A DNA stretch of 64,000 nucleotides from Daphnia pulex (GCF_021134715.1 NC_060018.1:8387501-8451500), one strand, 5' to 3'; numbered from the stretch's first letter, positions 49,463 to 59,630 are shown. Numbers and translations are program-made. Notes: a model not told the origin generated them from the letters alone.

Positions 49463-50256
49463 TTATATAGGCTGCAAGGTATCCAGTTTCTCCATGTGCG
49501 CGTCGATTAGAACGTCCGTCTTCCCGTACATCCTTTTCAGTTCGTCGATTGCGACTTGGTAATTCGCATCTGTTAATTCAAGATTGTTAACCAACAGGTA
49601 CGCCTCACCTTTAAGATATTCCTTGAGGTAATCGAATTTTTGGACGTTTGAAAGAGATGAAGAGTGGACAGCTGCGTTAAAGGATTCCCAGAATTGGGTC
49701 CATTCCAGTACGTCTCCTTTGAAGTGCTTAATTTGTCGCTGCGGCAATCGTATCGACTGTACGGCTGAAGCTGGAGCTGGTGCTGCTGTCACGTTGATTA
49801 CTGGCGCGGGAGGTGCCGGAATGGCCGCCATGATTTGTGCAATAATTTGCGCCATCTGTGCTTGACTTGTTGCTTGATTTGCCGTTGATTTGATGCTTGA
49901 TTGGATGCCTGGAAGAGCGTTAACAGTCGTCTGTCTCTTTCATCGTCCGACCACTCTTGTTTCTTCTTCTTGATGATTGATCTTGCTCCAGATACTTCAT
50001 CTTGAACTTGGAGAAAGATGTCCAGGTCCCCATCAATCTCCTCCTGCGCGGCCTTGGTCGCTATTAATTTCTCCTTGATTTCTTTTGTTGCGATTTGGTA
50101 GCTTTCGAAGAGACTTTTCAATCTTGTTTCCAAGGTTTCTAGTTCTGTTACGTCTTCTGATGCCATCACTTTATTTGCAAATCCGTTGATCCGGCCTATT
50201 GCTCTTGTTATGTGGCCTTTAGTAGCTGACCTTGTGGCTTTCATTTGCTGAACCAT
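49463..50256 (-). pseudogene. BEL/Pao gag region in two shifted frames
   Basis: The ATG at 50256 starts a coiled-coil-like Gag N-terminus (KATRSATKGHITRAIGRING) that stays open to 49798. The typical BEL capsid-like segment (DUF1759 type: LPQRQIKHFKGDVLEWTQFW, SLSNVQKFDYLKEYLKGEAY) is in another frame (49855-49463). A further shift near 49460 is needed to enter the pol frame. BEL elements normally encode Gag and Pol in one frame. The two shifts are therefore either mutations, sequencing errors in this copy, or unusual recoding. Confidence 0.75.
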
Positions 50257-50552
50257 TCTTCCTGGTTGTGTAGCTCTTCAAGAGCTGTTGACTGGGAAGA
50301 AAGAGATGAAAATAGAGAATTAATTTGATTTTTTGAACACTTATCGACTGATTTGCCCGTTTCCTTTCCCTGTTTTCCTTGGGGGTTCGTGGAACGGATG
50401 AGTTTCCGTTTTTTGTTTCCACTTTGTTTGAAATCCCTTGGATGTATCTGAAAAAGAAGAGACGATTTGAATTTGGAGCTAGGGTAATACCCAGGCTCCT
50501 CCAAAAAAATCCGGGCTGGTCAACTCAATTAAGCGAACTGGTTTGTTTTGTT

Positions 50553-50987
50553 GTTGGTGGCGCCACTCGCGGCTTTCCACTACACTGAGCGAGAGAGAAG
50601 ATAGAGTTTTGTTTTCGTTGGTGGCGCCCCTTGCGGCGTGCCACTACACTGAGCGAGAGAGGAAATTGAGCGATTTTTTTTTTTTTTTTTTTTGGTGGCG
50701 CCCCTTGCGGCGTGCCACTACACTGAGCGTGAGCGAGTAGATGGAGAGATTTTTTTTTTTTTTTTTTGTTGGTGGCGCCCCTTGCGGCGTGCCACTACAG
50801 TGAGCGTGAGCGAGTAGATGGAGAGATTTTTTTTTTTTTTTGTTGGTGGCGCCCCTTGCGGCGTGCCACTACAGTGAGCGTGAGCGAGTAGATAGAGAGA
50901 TTTTTTTTTGTTGGTGGCGCCCCTTGCGGCGTGCCACTACGGTGAGCGTGATAGAGAGAAAAGGGTTTTTTTTTTTTTTTTTTTTTC
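50553..50987 (-). repeat. Six-copy hairpin/poly-A tandem array in the BEL leader
   Basis: Six tandem copies of about 70-77 bp start at about 50553, 50617, 50692, 50769, 50843 and 50911. Each holds GGTGGCGCCCCTTGCGGCG, TGCCACTACA, GAGCG words and a T run of 9-24. On the element (minus) strand each copy reads as a GC-rich stem-loop (GTGGCACGCC...GGGGCGCCAC) separated by poly-A. The first copy is the most divergent. It lies between the leader ORF and gag. Confidence 0.85.
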
Positions 50988-51131
50988 GTTTGGATGCACC
51001 GATTTCTCGGGATCCTTATGTAAGAGGGGTTTTTTTCTTTTTTAAGGAAGGACAGATAGACAGAGAATATTCATTCAATAATTGTATTTAGCGGTTGGAG
51101 CCGCCATGTTCAAGAATACAATTAGATTTAC

Positions 51132-51824
51132 TTAAATGGTTGGGTTCCTCTGCTCCCTTCCTCTGGTATTTCTTCTTGTGCAGAGGTGGCCCGGACGGGC
51201 GTTGAAGCGGCCTCGTACCCTCCTCGCTTCTTCACTCCTGGCGTAGGCTCTCTTGAGAGCTGGATTGGCCTCCAACTCCCTTTCAAAATGGCGCCTGTCT
51301 TCGTCCGTGCTGGTATCGTCCGTTGACTCTTCTGACGAGCTTTCGTGACACAGCTGGATCCCGTCCTCCTCCGACTCACTCTCTGACTCTTCCTTTGGGG
51401 CTGCAGCAGCTGCTGCTTCCTCCTGTCTCTCCGGGAGATAGACCACTCGCCGAAGTAGACCTCTACCGACGTGCTGCTCACGGTATCGTACTTGGCGTTG
51501 TTCAATGTCGGGCGGAGGTGCCTGGATTGGCTCCTGATCAGCTTCCGGTTCTTCAATCACAACTGGCAGTAACTCTTGAGCCGGTGGTGGAACCGGTTGT
51601 GGGGCCGGTTCCTCTTCTGGCCGGTAGCGTATGTCGCCCCAAAATCTTGGACGAATCGCGTCCGCCAGCTGCTCTGCGTTGAGGTGCCTCCTAGCAATCT
51701 CCAAAATTGGTGCCAAATTAGGGGCTAGGGCACCTGGTGGCAGCTGGTCTAGTGGGATCGGCTCCCTTGGTGGTGGACGCGGTGGCGGTTCCACCCAAGC
51801 TGGCAATAGCCCCGCCTTGCGCAA
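51132..51824 (-). CDS. Extra leader ORF of the BEL element, unknown function
   Basis: A 230-codon ORF between the 5' LTR and gag, on the same strand as pol. The N-terminal third is Pro/Arg-rich (PPPRPPPREPIPL-type). The middle is Glu/Pro-rich (EEEPAPQPVPPPAQE). Then come an Ala run and a Ser/Glu acidic stretch (KEESESESEEDG), with a basic C-terminus. There are no cysteine clusters, membrane segments or motifs I recognise. An ORF upstream of gag is not part of the canonical BEL/Pao layout. The biased composition and open frame argue that it is translated, but a low-complexity artefact is possible. A second overlapping frame (51556-51128) is open too and is taken as its shadow. Confidence 0.5.
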   Translation of the reverse strand: MRKAGLLPAWVEPPPRPPPREPIPLDQLPPGALAPNLAPILEIARRHLNAEQLADAIRPRFWGDIRYRPEEEPAPQPVPPPAQELLPVVIEEPEADQEPIQAPPPDIEQRQVRYREQHVGRGLLRRVVYLPERQEEAAAAAAPKEESESESEEDGIQLCHESSSEESTDDTSTDEDRRHFERELEANPALKRAYARSEEARRVRGRFNARPGHLCTRRNTRGREQRNPTI

Positions 51825-52343
51825 CAGCGCCCTCTTGATCCTCTGCGTTCGCTTTCCTATTTTGCTGGATGATTTGGAGACCTTTCGGCTCCTCTATAAG
51901 TGTTGAGAGAGAGAGAAAAATATTATTTCTGACTCAGAACAATAAAGAAAAAAAAGGGAAGAAAACGGACACGGGAAGATGATACGCGAATAGATGGAAG
52001 AAGAGATGAGTGCCCAATTAGTAGGCTTAGGCCGATCTTTGGGCTTGAGGTTGGGTCGGCGTGGTCAATGGCCGCCCCCTCAGGCTGCCCGACAATGGAG
52101 TGCGAGAAAAAATTGAGAGAGAAAAAAAATGGATTTTTGGGCATAGGTTCCCCCCCTTTGGCCGTCTTTTTGCTTTTACAATTTAGAAGTTTGATTTGGG
52201 CAAATTTTACCCACACAACAACAACAACAAAAAAGAGAACAAAAATAACGTTTGGGGGGTCTAGAATTGTGTAGCCCCAACCGGCTTCACAATTTTGAGT
52301 TTGAGTGAGTTGAATTGAGAGGGAGGACACGTTGGTTCACTTA

Positions 52344-52361
52344 AACGGTTTCGAAGGACCA
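52344..52361 (-). other. Primer-binding site of the BEL element
   Basis: Immediately after the 5' LTR end (...CTACA) the element strand reads TGGTCCTTCGAAACCG, beginning with the TGG that pairs with a tRNA 3' CCA. I do not assign the tRNA. Confidence 0.7.
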
Positions 52362-52652
52362 TGTAGAAAATGTAAAAGGGATGTTTCGGCGTGTCGGGCC
52401 GATTACTTACAGTTTTCAAAGTTGAATAAATTAGACACGAATCACCGTGTCCTGTTCCTCTCGTATATTTTAACACACTGATTATTGTACAGAAAAAATG
52501 GGGGGAAATAACAATTGGGAGGAATGGAAATAATGAGCGAAGTTGGGGCCACCTATCGGGGGCCCCCTAGGCAATAGTCGCGTAGGTGCACCGGTGTTGT
52601 TATGCGGCGCCCGGATCTCGTCGTCGTCTGTTGGAATGGAATATTCCTAACA
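52362..52652 (-). repeat. 5' LTR of the BEL/Pao element
   Basis: 291 bp, identical to the 3' LTR except at one base. It is followed on the plus strand by the second CACAT and the resumed TBCD exon. Confidence 0.96.
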
Positions 52653-55600
52653 CACATGCTGTGCTGCGTACCATCCTGGCGATTAAATTCCAACCGTCAG
52701 AATTGCTTATACAGTTAAGAAACCGTTGGTGAAGCTGACGCAGCGAATAGGTGAGCCCCTTTTTCGATTCATTTAGCTGGAAGTAATTAAAACGTTTCAT
52801 GTATTTCTGAATGGTAGGTTTGATATTCTTGAAACCTCGAGTTGCGGGAGAGGAACAGACCTGGAGATACCAAACTTGGAGATACCAGCGGGGCAGCAGA
52901 TCATTAGCTGCCAATCTGCAACAGAGCCAACCCGTTGAGACTAAAGCAGCTATTTCGGTGAATGATGAAGATGACCACGATTACGACGTGCCGGAAGAAA
53001 TCGAAGAAGTACTTAACGAGATCCTGCAAGCCCCCCCCCCCCCCGAGACAAGAACCGTGAAGTCCAGTACTGAATTTAAATCGCTTTCATTTTTTAAAGC
53101 ATTCCTTTTTCATGAAAATCTTATTTTTTACAGGTACTCTGCAGCAAAAGGCATTGGGCGGCTGACCAGTAGCTTATCAAAGAATTTTGCCGACCAGGTT
53201 AGCTTAATATTAATATGAAGACGTAATAATAATCAGCCTTATTCATTGTTGTTGTGTGGCTTACATTCAGTAATTCATGTATCTCTATAGAAAACACTGA
53301 ACAATATAAAGCTGTACGTGATGCCGCTTGTTACCTCTGCTGGGCTCTTGCCCGATCCTAAGACCCGTCTCTGCTCCAGCCATTCGTCCATCAGTTGGCT
53401 AAAGCCATAGTCATCACCACCGTGTTCGATCGTGAGGTCAACTGCTGACGGGCTGCCGCTTCTGCCTTCGAGGAACACGTCGGTCGACAGGGCACTTTTC
53501 CTCACGGCATCGACATTCTGACCACCTGCGATTAGTTCGCTTACTTAAAAATGCCTATCTCCAACTCAAGTGAGTTTCATTCTGTTTCAAATTCATTTCA
53601 TTCTGATAACAATTCTCTTTTCTCTCCAGTCTTTTCGTGGCGCAATACGAAGAGTACCGGCCGCATCTCATCCAGCATTTAGTGGATCGTAAACGTAAAG
53701 TCATCCATTGGGACACGGTTATTCGACAGCTAACATCTCAGGTGTGTCTGAGTATGGCATGGTGGTGCAATTGAACTTTGCTCATTTAACTTCAGTTGTT
53801 AATCAGAATTTTCGTTCAGGCCTTACATCAAATGACGTTCCTCGATCCGGAGAGTATGAAACTGATTCTTTCTACTCAGATCCTTCCTCGCTGCACAAAT
53901 CCTGAACTTTATTTACGGCACGGAAGCATTTTGGCCAGTGGCAAAGTCATCAGCGCTCTTTGTCAAGTGGCAAAAGACCATCAACGTCGTCTGCCAGATG
54001 AACTTGGTCAGTTACCGCTGGTCATTTCTTACTGAATTATTTCTACAATGTTTTCACGATCCTTTAGGTGATGCCGCGATAGAATCCATTACCCAAACTT
54101 GTATCGACATCCTGGAGGAGCGTTTCTGACGGAGTTTCGGCGGCGATACAATGCGCATAGCCGTTTGCCATTTCATCCAAGATCTTAGTTCGGGGGGTTT
54201 CCTGTTGCTGGACGCTGTAGTCGACCGTTGGTTGAAGGCGTTACGAGAGTGTCTCGCTTCAGCCGATTCAAATGTCCAGCAATCGGCCTTCAGCGCCGTC
54301 ACCGCTTTCATTGGCGAATACTTCCGGCATCAGCCAGTGGAGAAACTCACTGCCTTGTTGAACCATTTCCTACCCAAGGTGACGAGCAACAACCAACAGG
54401 CGAGAGTAGGAAACGCACTAGCCCTAGGCTCAATGCCTCGCTTCCTCCTCACCGTTTCCTTGCCGGAAGTCATCCAACAGTTGTGCACCTGCGCTCTCAT
54501 CACCGACAAGACTCTCCAATGGGCCGAATCTCGAAAAAATGCTCTGACAGCTCTTTCTCTCGTCTGCACAACCGTTGGGATCGCCCCATCCAGTCCAGGT
54601 AAAATGACAGACGACCTCATTTGCATTTATTTTGAGATGAGTCTCAATTTTATTTATTATTTCACAGGTGGGGTTGATCAAGTGACACTGGCCGGAATAT
54701 TCCGCACATTGATCGACGGCCTTGAAGATTACACGGTGGATAGCCGTGGAGATATTGGTGCTATCGTCCGTGAATCCGCAATGTATTCTATTCAGGTTCC
54801 GTTTAGAATTCTTTTATTTCAAATAAAATAAATCGAAAGAAAACATTTGAAAATTTCTACAGGTTGTTTAGGTATTGACCAACACCTCGCAACCAGACCT
54901 ACTTGAAGCTGACCTGATCCGCTCCGTATTGCATGCGGTGGCTAAACAATCGACGGAACAAATCCGTCGTAACCGGTTGTTGGCCCCCAACTTCTTTTCT
55001 TCTCTCGTCTACTGGTACTTACAGAAAACAACTTAATTCTTAACTTTAATAGGCCTACCTATAACGAATTGATGTTTGTTTTAGTGATCCCACCATTCCT
55101 CACATTGAGCAGTTGGAAGAATTGCGTTCCATCATTCCACCACCTCCGCTGGAAATTCGACCGAGAAGGAATGTTTCGATTTGTGGATGAAGGTGATGCG
55201 ACTCGACACTTACCGCAAAGCCGTCATCACCGGACTTGTTTCCAGCATCGGCAGTCTCACGGAGAGTTTGGTATGCATTTGCATTTATTAAACAACACCT
55301 CGAGTATTGCTTATGACCTAACTTGTTGTCTCGCAGGTTAAAAGTTCTAGCGCTCCATTCATGAGTTACCTCCGCCAGTTGGTTGCCGAGAACAAATTGG
55401 ATGAACTGAATTTGGTCACCCGGGATATTCTAAACGTGTTTCAAGAGAATTTGAATAGTGTCCGACTGATGCCGTACATTTTCAACTTCCTGGGCCATCT
55501 CTTGTCGTCCGGATGTTTGGATTCCGTTTTCAAATCCATGTCACTGTCGCTGTTGACCTTGATCCGCACTGAGATGACCAACGGCGGTAAACCGTTAAAA

Positions 55601-55984
55601 GTATTCATTTAAATTAAATTACGAATTTAAATATTTAGAAATCTAATTTAGACTGTTGATTATCATCTTTTTTTACAGTTGTTGATATCGTCGGTGGATT
55701 TGTACTGTCACCTACTCAGAGGTGAACAAGTGACGTTCGATAAATCAATCATTCACCTGTTAAATCTGCTAGTGAATCGGTTCCTTCGCGTTCGTAAAAT
55801 CACGGCCACCAAGTTGTACGAGACGCTGCTGACTCTGACAGATATTAGCCCGTCGTTGGCCAATCACCAAGACGACATCTTGGCCATTCCCAGCGACACT
55901 GACTGGGACGAAGACGTCGAAGCTTTGAAGCCCGTCAAGACTCAGCTTCGCTCACTTTTAATTCCACCGACTTTGAATCCTTGA

Positions 55985-56957
55985 AATTCTTAGCCTTTCA
56001 TTAAAATTATTTGCTTATTTAAAATTAAAAAACCACCCGAAATTGTGTCATTAGTTTATGGGAAATACAATTTCGATTGTTTGGCTGCACTAAACCGACT
56101 AAAGCCGCCTTTTTTGGCGAATCGCAAGTCTTGCCGAGCGGGGCTTACTGATCAAGGTTTTAAAACCAAGGACATCAACTCCCGATGAAATTATGCGACC
56201 TCTATCGGGAAACTCGCGCGCACAGCAAGAGATCGGAATTACTAACACAACCATACAACAATATTTACAAATGACATTTTACACAACTCAAACGGCTCTT
56301 CCATCTATCCTCTACGAGTAAATCTCATCAAAGCTCACAATTCGACGCTTCTAAATATTGTAAATGTGAGTTTGATTGAATGCGCCGTTTTTTTTTCTTT
56401 ACACCTTTACTACAAAACCAGATTTTACAAAAAAAAAAAAGCCCTTCGGGAACCTCTCCAAGGAGCAAAGCGCATTGGTAGAAGTTTTTTTATAAGATTT
56501 CTATTTCTTATTTGTAAATTAAACGCTGAAGTTGACGATGAGCAGATGACGCCATCTTCATGACGCTATTGAACCACGCTAGTGACGCTACTATCACCGA
56601 TAGATGGAAATCTTCAAAACCGCATTTGGTATTCAACTATAATAGAAATTTCCTTTTCGTGCTGTATATTAAATCAATTAATGTATATATCATCAATTAA
56701 AAAAACAAAAAACGATCAATTTCGCCAGGATAGTTCCACACCGCTTTATGCTGTTGAGCTATTAATTTTTCTAAAATATTTTGTAAATAAAATTCTTTAT
56801 CGACATGGACGAGATTCGAACACCGGCGTTTAAGATTCATAGCCCGAGATGCTAACCACTAGACTACCCGTTGACATACACAGAGAAGGGAAAACATGGG
56901 CGTGTATGGTATGGCCCAGGTAAACCCCCCCTTTACTCACCCCTCTCCCATGAGTGC
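55985..56957. other. Intergenic stretch between the TBCD relic and the gypsy-like element
   Basis: No gene is supported. It includes a tRNA-Glu-like segment (56802-56874) and AGTGC at 56953-56957, the left copy of the gypsy-like element's target duplication. Confidence 0.45.
56802..56874 (-). repeat. tRNA-Glu-like pseudo-tRNA or SINE head
   Basis: On the minus strand GTCTAGTGGTTAGCATC closely matches the A box of eukaryotic tRNA-Glu, and GGTGTTCGAATCTC matches the B box at the right distance. The acceptor, anticodon and T stems do not pair, so this is not a functional tRNA but a pseudogene or tRNA-derived SINE head. Confidence 0.55.
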
Positions 56958-57112
56958 TGTTGTGTACGTGGCAACGTCGCTTGCAACCGCCAAGGGCTAC
57001 TTGCCGGTAAAGGCGGTTGGCTTGGCTTAGAGGCTGGAAGCAGTCGCACGATTTGTGTGCTTACCCTGAATACAATTACGATCGCCCTTAGCGACCGAAC
57101 AAAGACATAACA
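56958..57112 (+). repeat. 5' LTR of the gypsy-like element
   Basis: 155 bp, starts TGTTGTG and ends ATAACA. Identical to the copy at 59471-59625. Confidence 0.96.
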
Positions 57113-57620
57113 TGGCGCAGTTGGCTTTGCTTTCGTGATTTCACGTCTTCTCGAACCTTCAGTGTAACTTTTGTGTACTCGTGTGCGGGGAAACTATCGT
57201 TGTTACAGCCGGTGTGTACGGGCCCCACGCGGTGTTGGCGGCCATTACGGCGTCCCACGCTTTCCCCCACCATTTCCCCTCGACCAAACGTTTTCGGGTG
57301 AGCACCTCGTTCGCATTTCCGCTTGCTAGTTATCTCCTCGGCAGCTCGAATTTTTTATTTTTATCTGTGGTGACTGGCAGTGAGTGTGCCCCAGCGACCA
57401 ACTTGATATCGTGGGCGGCCATCTTTATCCACATCACGGTTGTCGCCCCTGCCCTTTAACACTCGACGTGTGTGTATGTCGACGTGCCCTTGTCGCTCAC
57501 GTGCTCTTTATTTTTCATCTGTGGTGACGGCGGCAGTGAGCTCCAGCAACCATCTCGATATTGTGTGCTGCCATCTTTCTCCACAGAGCTGTGTAGCCTC
57601 TGTCTTTTCATACTCGACGT

Positions 57621-58664
57621 GTGTTCATGTCGACGTGTCCTCGCAACTTACGTTCATCTGGCCCGGTCCCACCGCACATTCCTCCCCCGGTGCAGCGGAG
57701 GCGGAAACGCACAAAGCAGCATCCAGTTTCATCACTCGCGGGTCCTCCCGTGGTGGTCGGCAACATGGCGTCGGCAAATGACGCTATGGATGCGGCAGTG
57801 GCAGCAGCCAACTCGGCAGTGGCAGCAGCCAATCGCATTGACGCAGTCGAATTACAATTGACCGGCATCGCGCAACAACTTCAGCTATTGCTCGGTGGCG
57901 GCGGTGGCGCTGGCGGAGGTGGCGCAGGCGGCGGTGGCGCTGGTGGCGGTGGCCCAGGCGGTGGCGCTGGCGGAGGTGGCCCAGGCGGCGGCGGTGGCGC
58001 AGGTGGAGGTGGCGGTGGAGCCGGTGGCGGTGGCGCTGGCGGTGGCGGGGCTTCCCAACGCCGTCGCATCGACACCTCCTGTTTGGAAAAATTGCACGGA
58101 GACGCGTCTCTGGCCCAGCTCCGCTCCTGGCGGAATCGGTGGAATGATTTTTGCCACTTGAACCAATTGAACGCCTACCCGGTGAATGAGCAGATGGCGG
58201 CATTTCGGATGGCGCTGGATCCAGCCATGCAGCAGGTAGTGGAGGTGGCTTTGGGCATCCTTCCTACGTCGCCCTTATCGCTTTCTGACGTCATTGACCG
58301 CATCACGGATCACGTTCGATCTAAGCGGAACATCGCGTTGGACCGCGTGGCGTTTGACGAATGCCGACAGCACACGTCCGAATCCTTCGACGACTTCTAC
58401 ATCCGCCTCCGGACGCTTGCGGACGCAGCCGACATGCGTGCCGCGTGCTAGGACTCTCGGATGGCTACCCGCATTATGGCCGGCATACGAGACACGGAGA
58501 CGCGGAGGAAGCTGCTGGCACTCAGTCCATTTCCGACCGGTCAGCAGGCCATCAACATCTGCCGCAGCGACGAGTCAGCTAAGGCCAGTGAAAAATCGCT
58601 GAATCACCCGCCGTCAGTCGCACAGCTCGAGTCAACGTCCCGATACGCCATCCGACAACCATAG
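57621..58664 (+). pseudogene. Gypsy-like Gag with long Gly/Ala insert, one internal stop
   Basis: An open frame from 57621 to a TAG at 58449-58451 continues in the same frame to 58664. An Ala-rich N-terminus leads to an almost pure Gly/Ala tract of about 55 residues (57890-58050). A capsid-like domain follows (CLEKLHGDASLAQLRSWRNR; FDDFYIRLRTLADAADM; RIMAGIRDTETRRKLLAL), typical of Ty3/gypsy Gag. The long antisense ORFs here are shadows of the GC-rich Gly repeat. Confidence 0.8.
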
Positions 58665-59291
58665 ATGCGGCTCCTGCGGACGATCAGCGCACCGCGCTAA
58701 TGACCCCTGCCCAGCGACCGGTAAGCAATGTCACCGATGCGGTGGCATGAATCACTTTTCTCCATGTTGTTCGAAGAATCGCAAGCAGGAGAAGACGGAA
58801 GGGGCCGGAGCGGGTGGCGGCAGCGGCGGTCATGGCAACGGTGGCACCTCCAGTGGCGGCGCTAATAGTCGGGGCGATGCCGGCAGCAGTCGGCCGCGTT
58901 CTCACATGCAGCGCGTAGTCATCGGCAACGTCTGTGCAAAACGCCGTCGTCCTGCTCCAACCATCTCTCTACAGTGCTGTGATTCGGACGGGGCGGTCAT
59001 CACCACCGTGCAAACGCGACCCCCGACGGCGGGGCAGAAGTTACAGTGGCGGGCCTCGATGTGATGCGTGCGTTGGGCGTATCAGAAAAAGACCTCGCAT
59101 CCACGGCGTTTGACCTTGTAATGGCAGATAAGTCTACCCCCCTCTTGGCTGTCGGTGAGAAGGAGATTACAGTGTGTTATGAGGGGACAACGGCAGCGAT
59201 CACCTTTACATTTTGCCCGGAGGTTGACGGCGTCCTTCTGACTCGAAGAACACGAAGAAACAAAGTCCATTTCGAGTGTGACGGATTCTAA
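58665..59291 (+). pseudogene. CCHC zinc knuckles and protease-like remnant, frameshifted
   Basis: In a frame shifted from gag, CGSCGRSAHRANDPC and CHRCGGMNHFSPCC form two adjacent zinc knuckles, the usual end of gypsy Gag. A Gly-rich spacer follows. After another shift near 59020 the sequence reads like a retropepsin-type domain (VTVAGLDVMRALGV) to a stop at 59291. Nothing resembling reverse transcriptase follows before the 3' LTR. Confidence 0.7.
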
Positions 59292-59470
59292 CTACGGGCC
59301 CATCTTTGTCAGTCTCCTTTACTTTGTGGCCCAGATTATGTGTAAGATGCCCTTATTCTTGTGTGTGTTCCGTTTTCCCCACCTCTGCCCCGGCATTTGT
59401 TTATTCCTTTATTTTTGTTTGTGTTAAGCGGTTCGCCGCTCGTTGTCCGTCTTCACCGCTTGGGACGGGT

Positions 59471-59625
59471 TGTTGTGTACGTGGCAACGTCGCTTGCAAC
59501 CGCCAAGGGCTACTTGCCGGTAAAGGCGGTTGGCTTGGCTTAGAGGCTGGAAGCAGTCGCACGATTTGTGTGCTTACCCTGAATACAATTACGATCGCCC
59601 TTAGCGACCGAACAAAGACATAACA
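59471..59625 (+). repeat. 3' LTR of the gypsy-like element
   Basis: 155 bp, identical to the 5' LTR and followed by AGTGC. Confidence 0.96.
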
Positions 59626-59630
59626 AGTGC

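Larger units (their letters stand above)
43850..52652 (-). mobile_element. Full-length BEL/Pao LTR retrotransposon inserted in TBCD
   Basis: An 8803-bp element on the minus strand, flanked by a 5-bp target duplication CACAT (43845-43849 and 52653-52657), as usual for BEL/Pao. The two LTRs are 291 bp, start TGTTAGG and end CTACA on the element strand, and differ at one position (G/A in GTAGGTGC-G/A-CC). A primer-binding site (TGGTCCTTCGAA...) directly follows the 5' LTR, and a purine tract (GGTGGGGAGTG) precedes the 3' LTR. Order on the element strand: 5' LTR, a leader of about 2.1 kb with an extra ORF and a tandem array, gag in shifted frames, a long pol ORF, 3' LTR. The TBCD exon continues in frame across the insertion. 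Near-identical LTRs indicate a young insertion. Confidence 0.97.
40352..55984 (+). pseudogene. TBCD: Tubulin-specific chaperone D (TBCD) pseudogene, split by two transposons
   Basis: TBCD is a HEAT/ARM-repeat cofactor that assembles alpha/beta-tubulin with cofactors C, E and Arl2. Nearly the whole protein is recognisable. The N-terminus is at 40352-40642 (FILDQYQEQPHLIDSHLDGL). Exons continue at ~43178-43260 (SKVRGYKVVARHLPHE), 43318-43484 and 43547-43685. The exon from 43748 is resumed at 52653-52741. Later exons run to TGA 55984 (for example WRYQRGSRSLAANL, YSAAKGIGRLTSSL, LYLRHGSILASGK, VRKITATKLYETLL). Lesions: in-frame stops at 43662, 53359, 53446, 53533, 54127 and 54869; frameshifts near 40398, 52720 and 55180; and about 55 residues (one or more exons) missing between 53197 and 53290. 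Introns keep GT-AG ends, so it is a decayed gene, not a retrocopy. A DNA transposon sits in its first intron and a BEL element in an exon. Confidence 0.92.
56958..59625 (+). mobile_element. Compact gypsy-like LTR element lacking reverse transcriptase
   Basis: A 2668-bp element bounded by identical 155-bp LTRs (TGTTGTGTAC...ACATAACA) and a 5-bp target duplication AGTGC (56953-56957 and 59626-59630). A primer-binding site (TGGCGCAGTTGGC) follows the 5' LTR and a purine tract (GGGACGGG) precedes the 3' LTR. The interior has only Gag, CCHC zinc knuckles and protease-like sequence. There is no RT, RNase H or integrase. The coding region is broken by at least one stop and two frameshifts, although the LTRs are identical. 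It must have been moved by proteins supplied from elsewhere. Confidence 0.93.

Noticed and set aside
50553-50987. CRISPR-like array of regular repeats
   Set aside because: The repeats are adjacent with only poly-T between them, there are no unique spacers, and they lie inside a eukaryotic retrotransposon leader.
53200-53290. Hidden short exon supplying the missing TBCD segment
   Set aside because: The 92-bp interval has intron-like ends, no frame encoding the missing conserved residues, and is too short for them.
56802-56874. Functional tRNA-Glu gene on the minus strand
   Set aside because: A and B boxes fit, but the acceptor, anticodon and T stems do not pair.
57608-58203. Antisense Pro-, Arg/His- and Ala/Thr-rich ORFs
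   Set aside because: They arise from the GC-rich Gly/Ala repeat in the gag frame.
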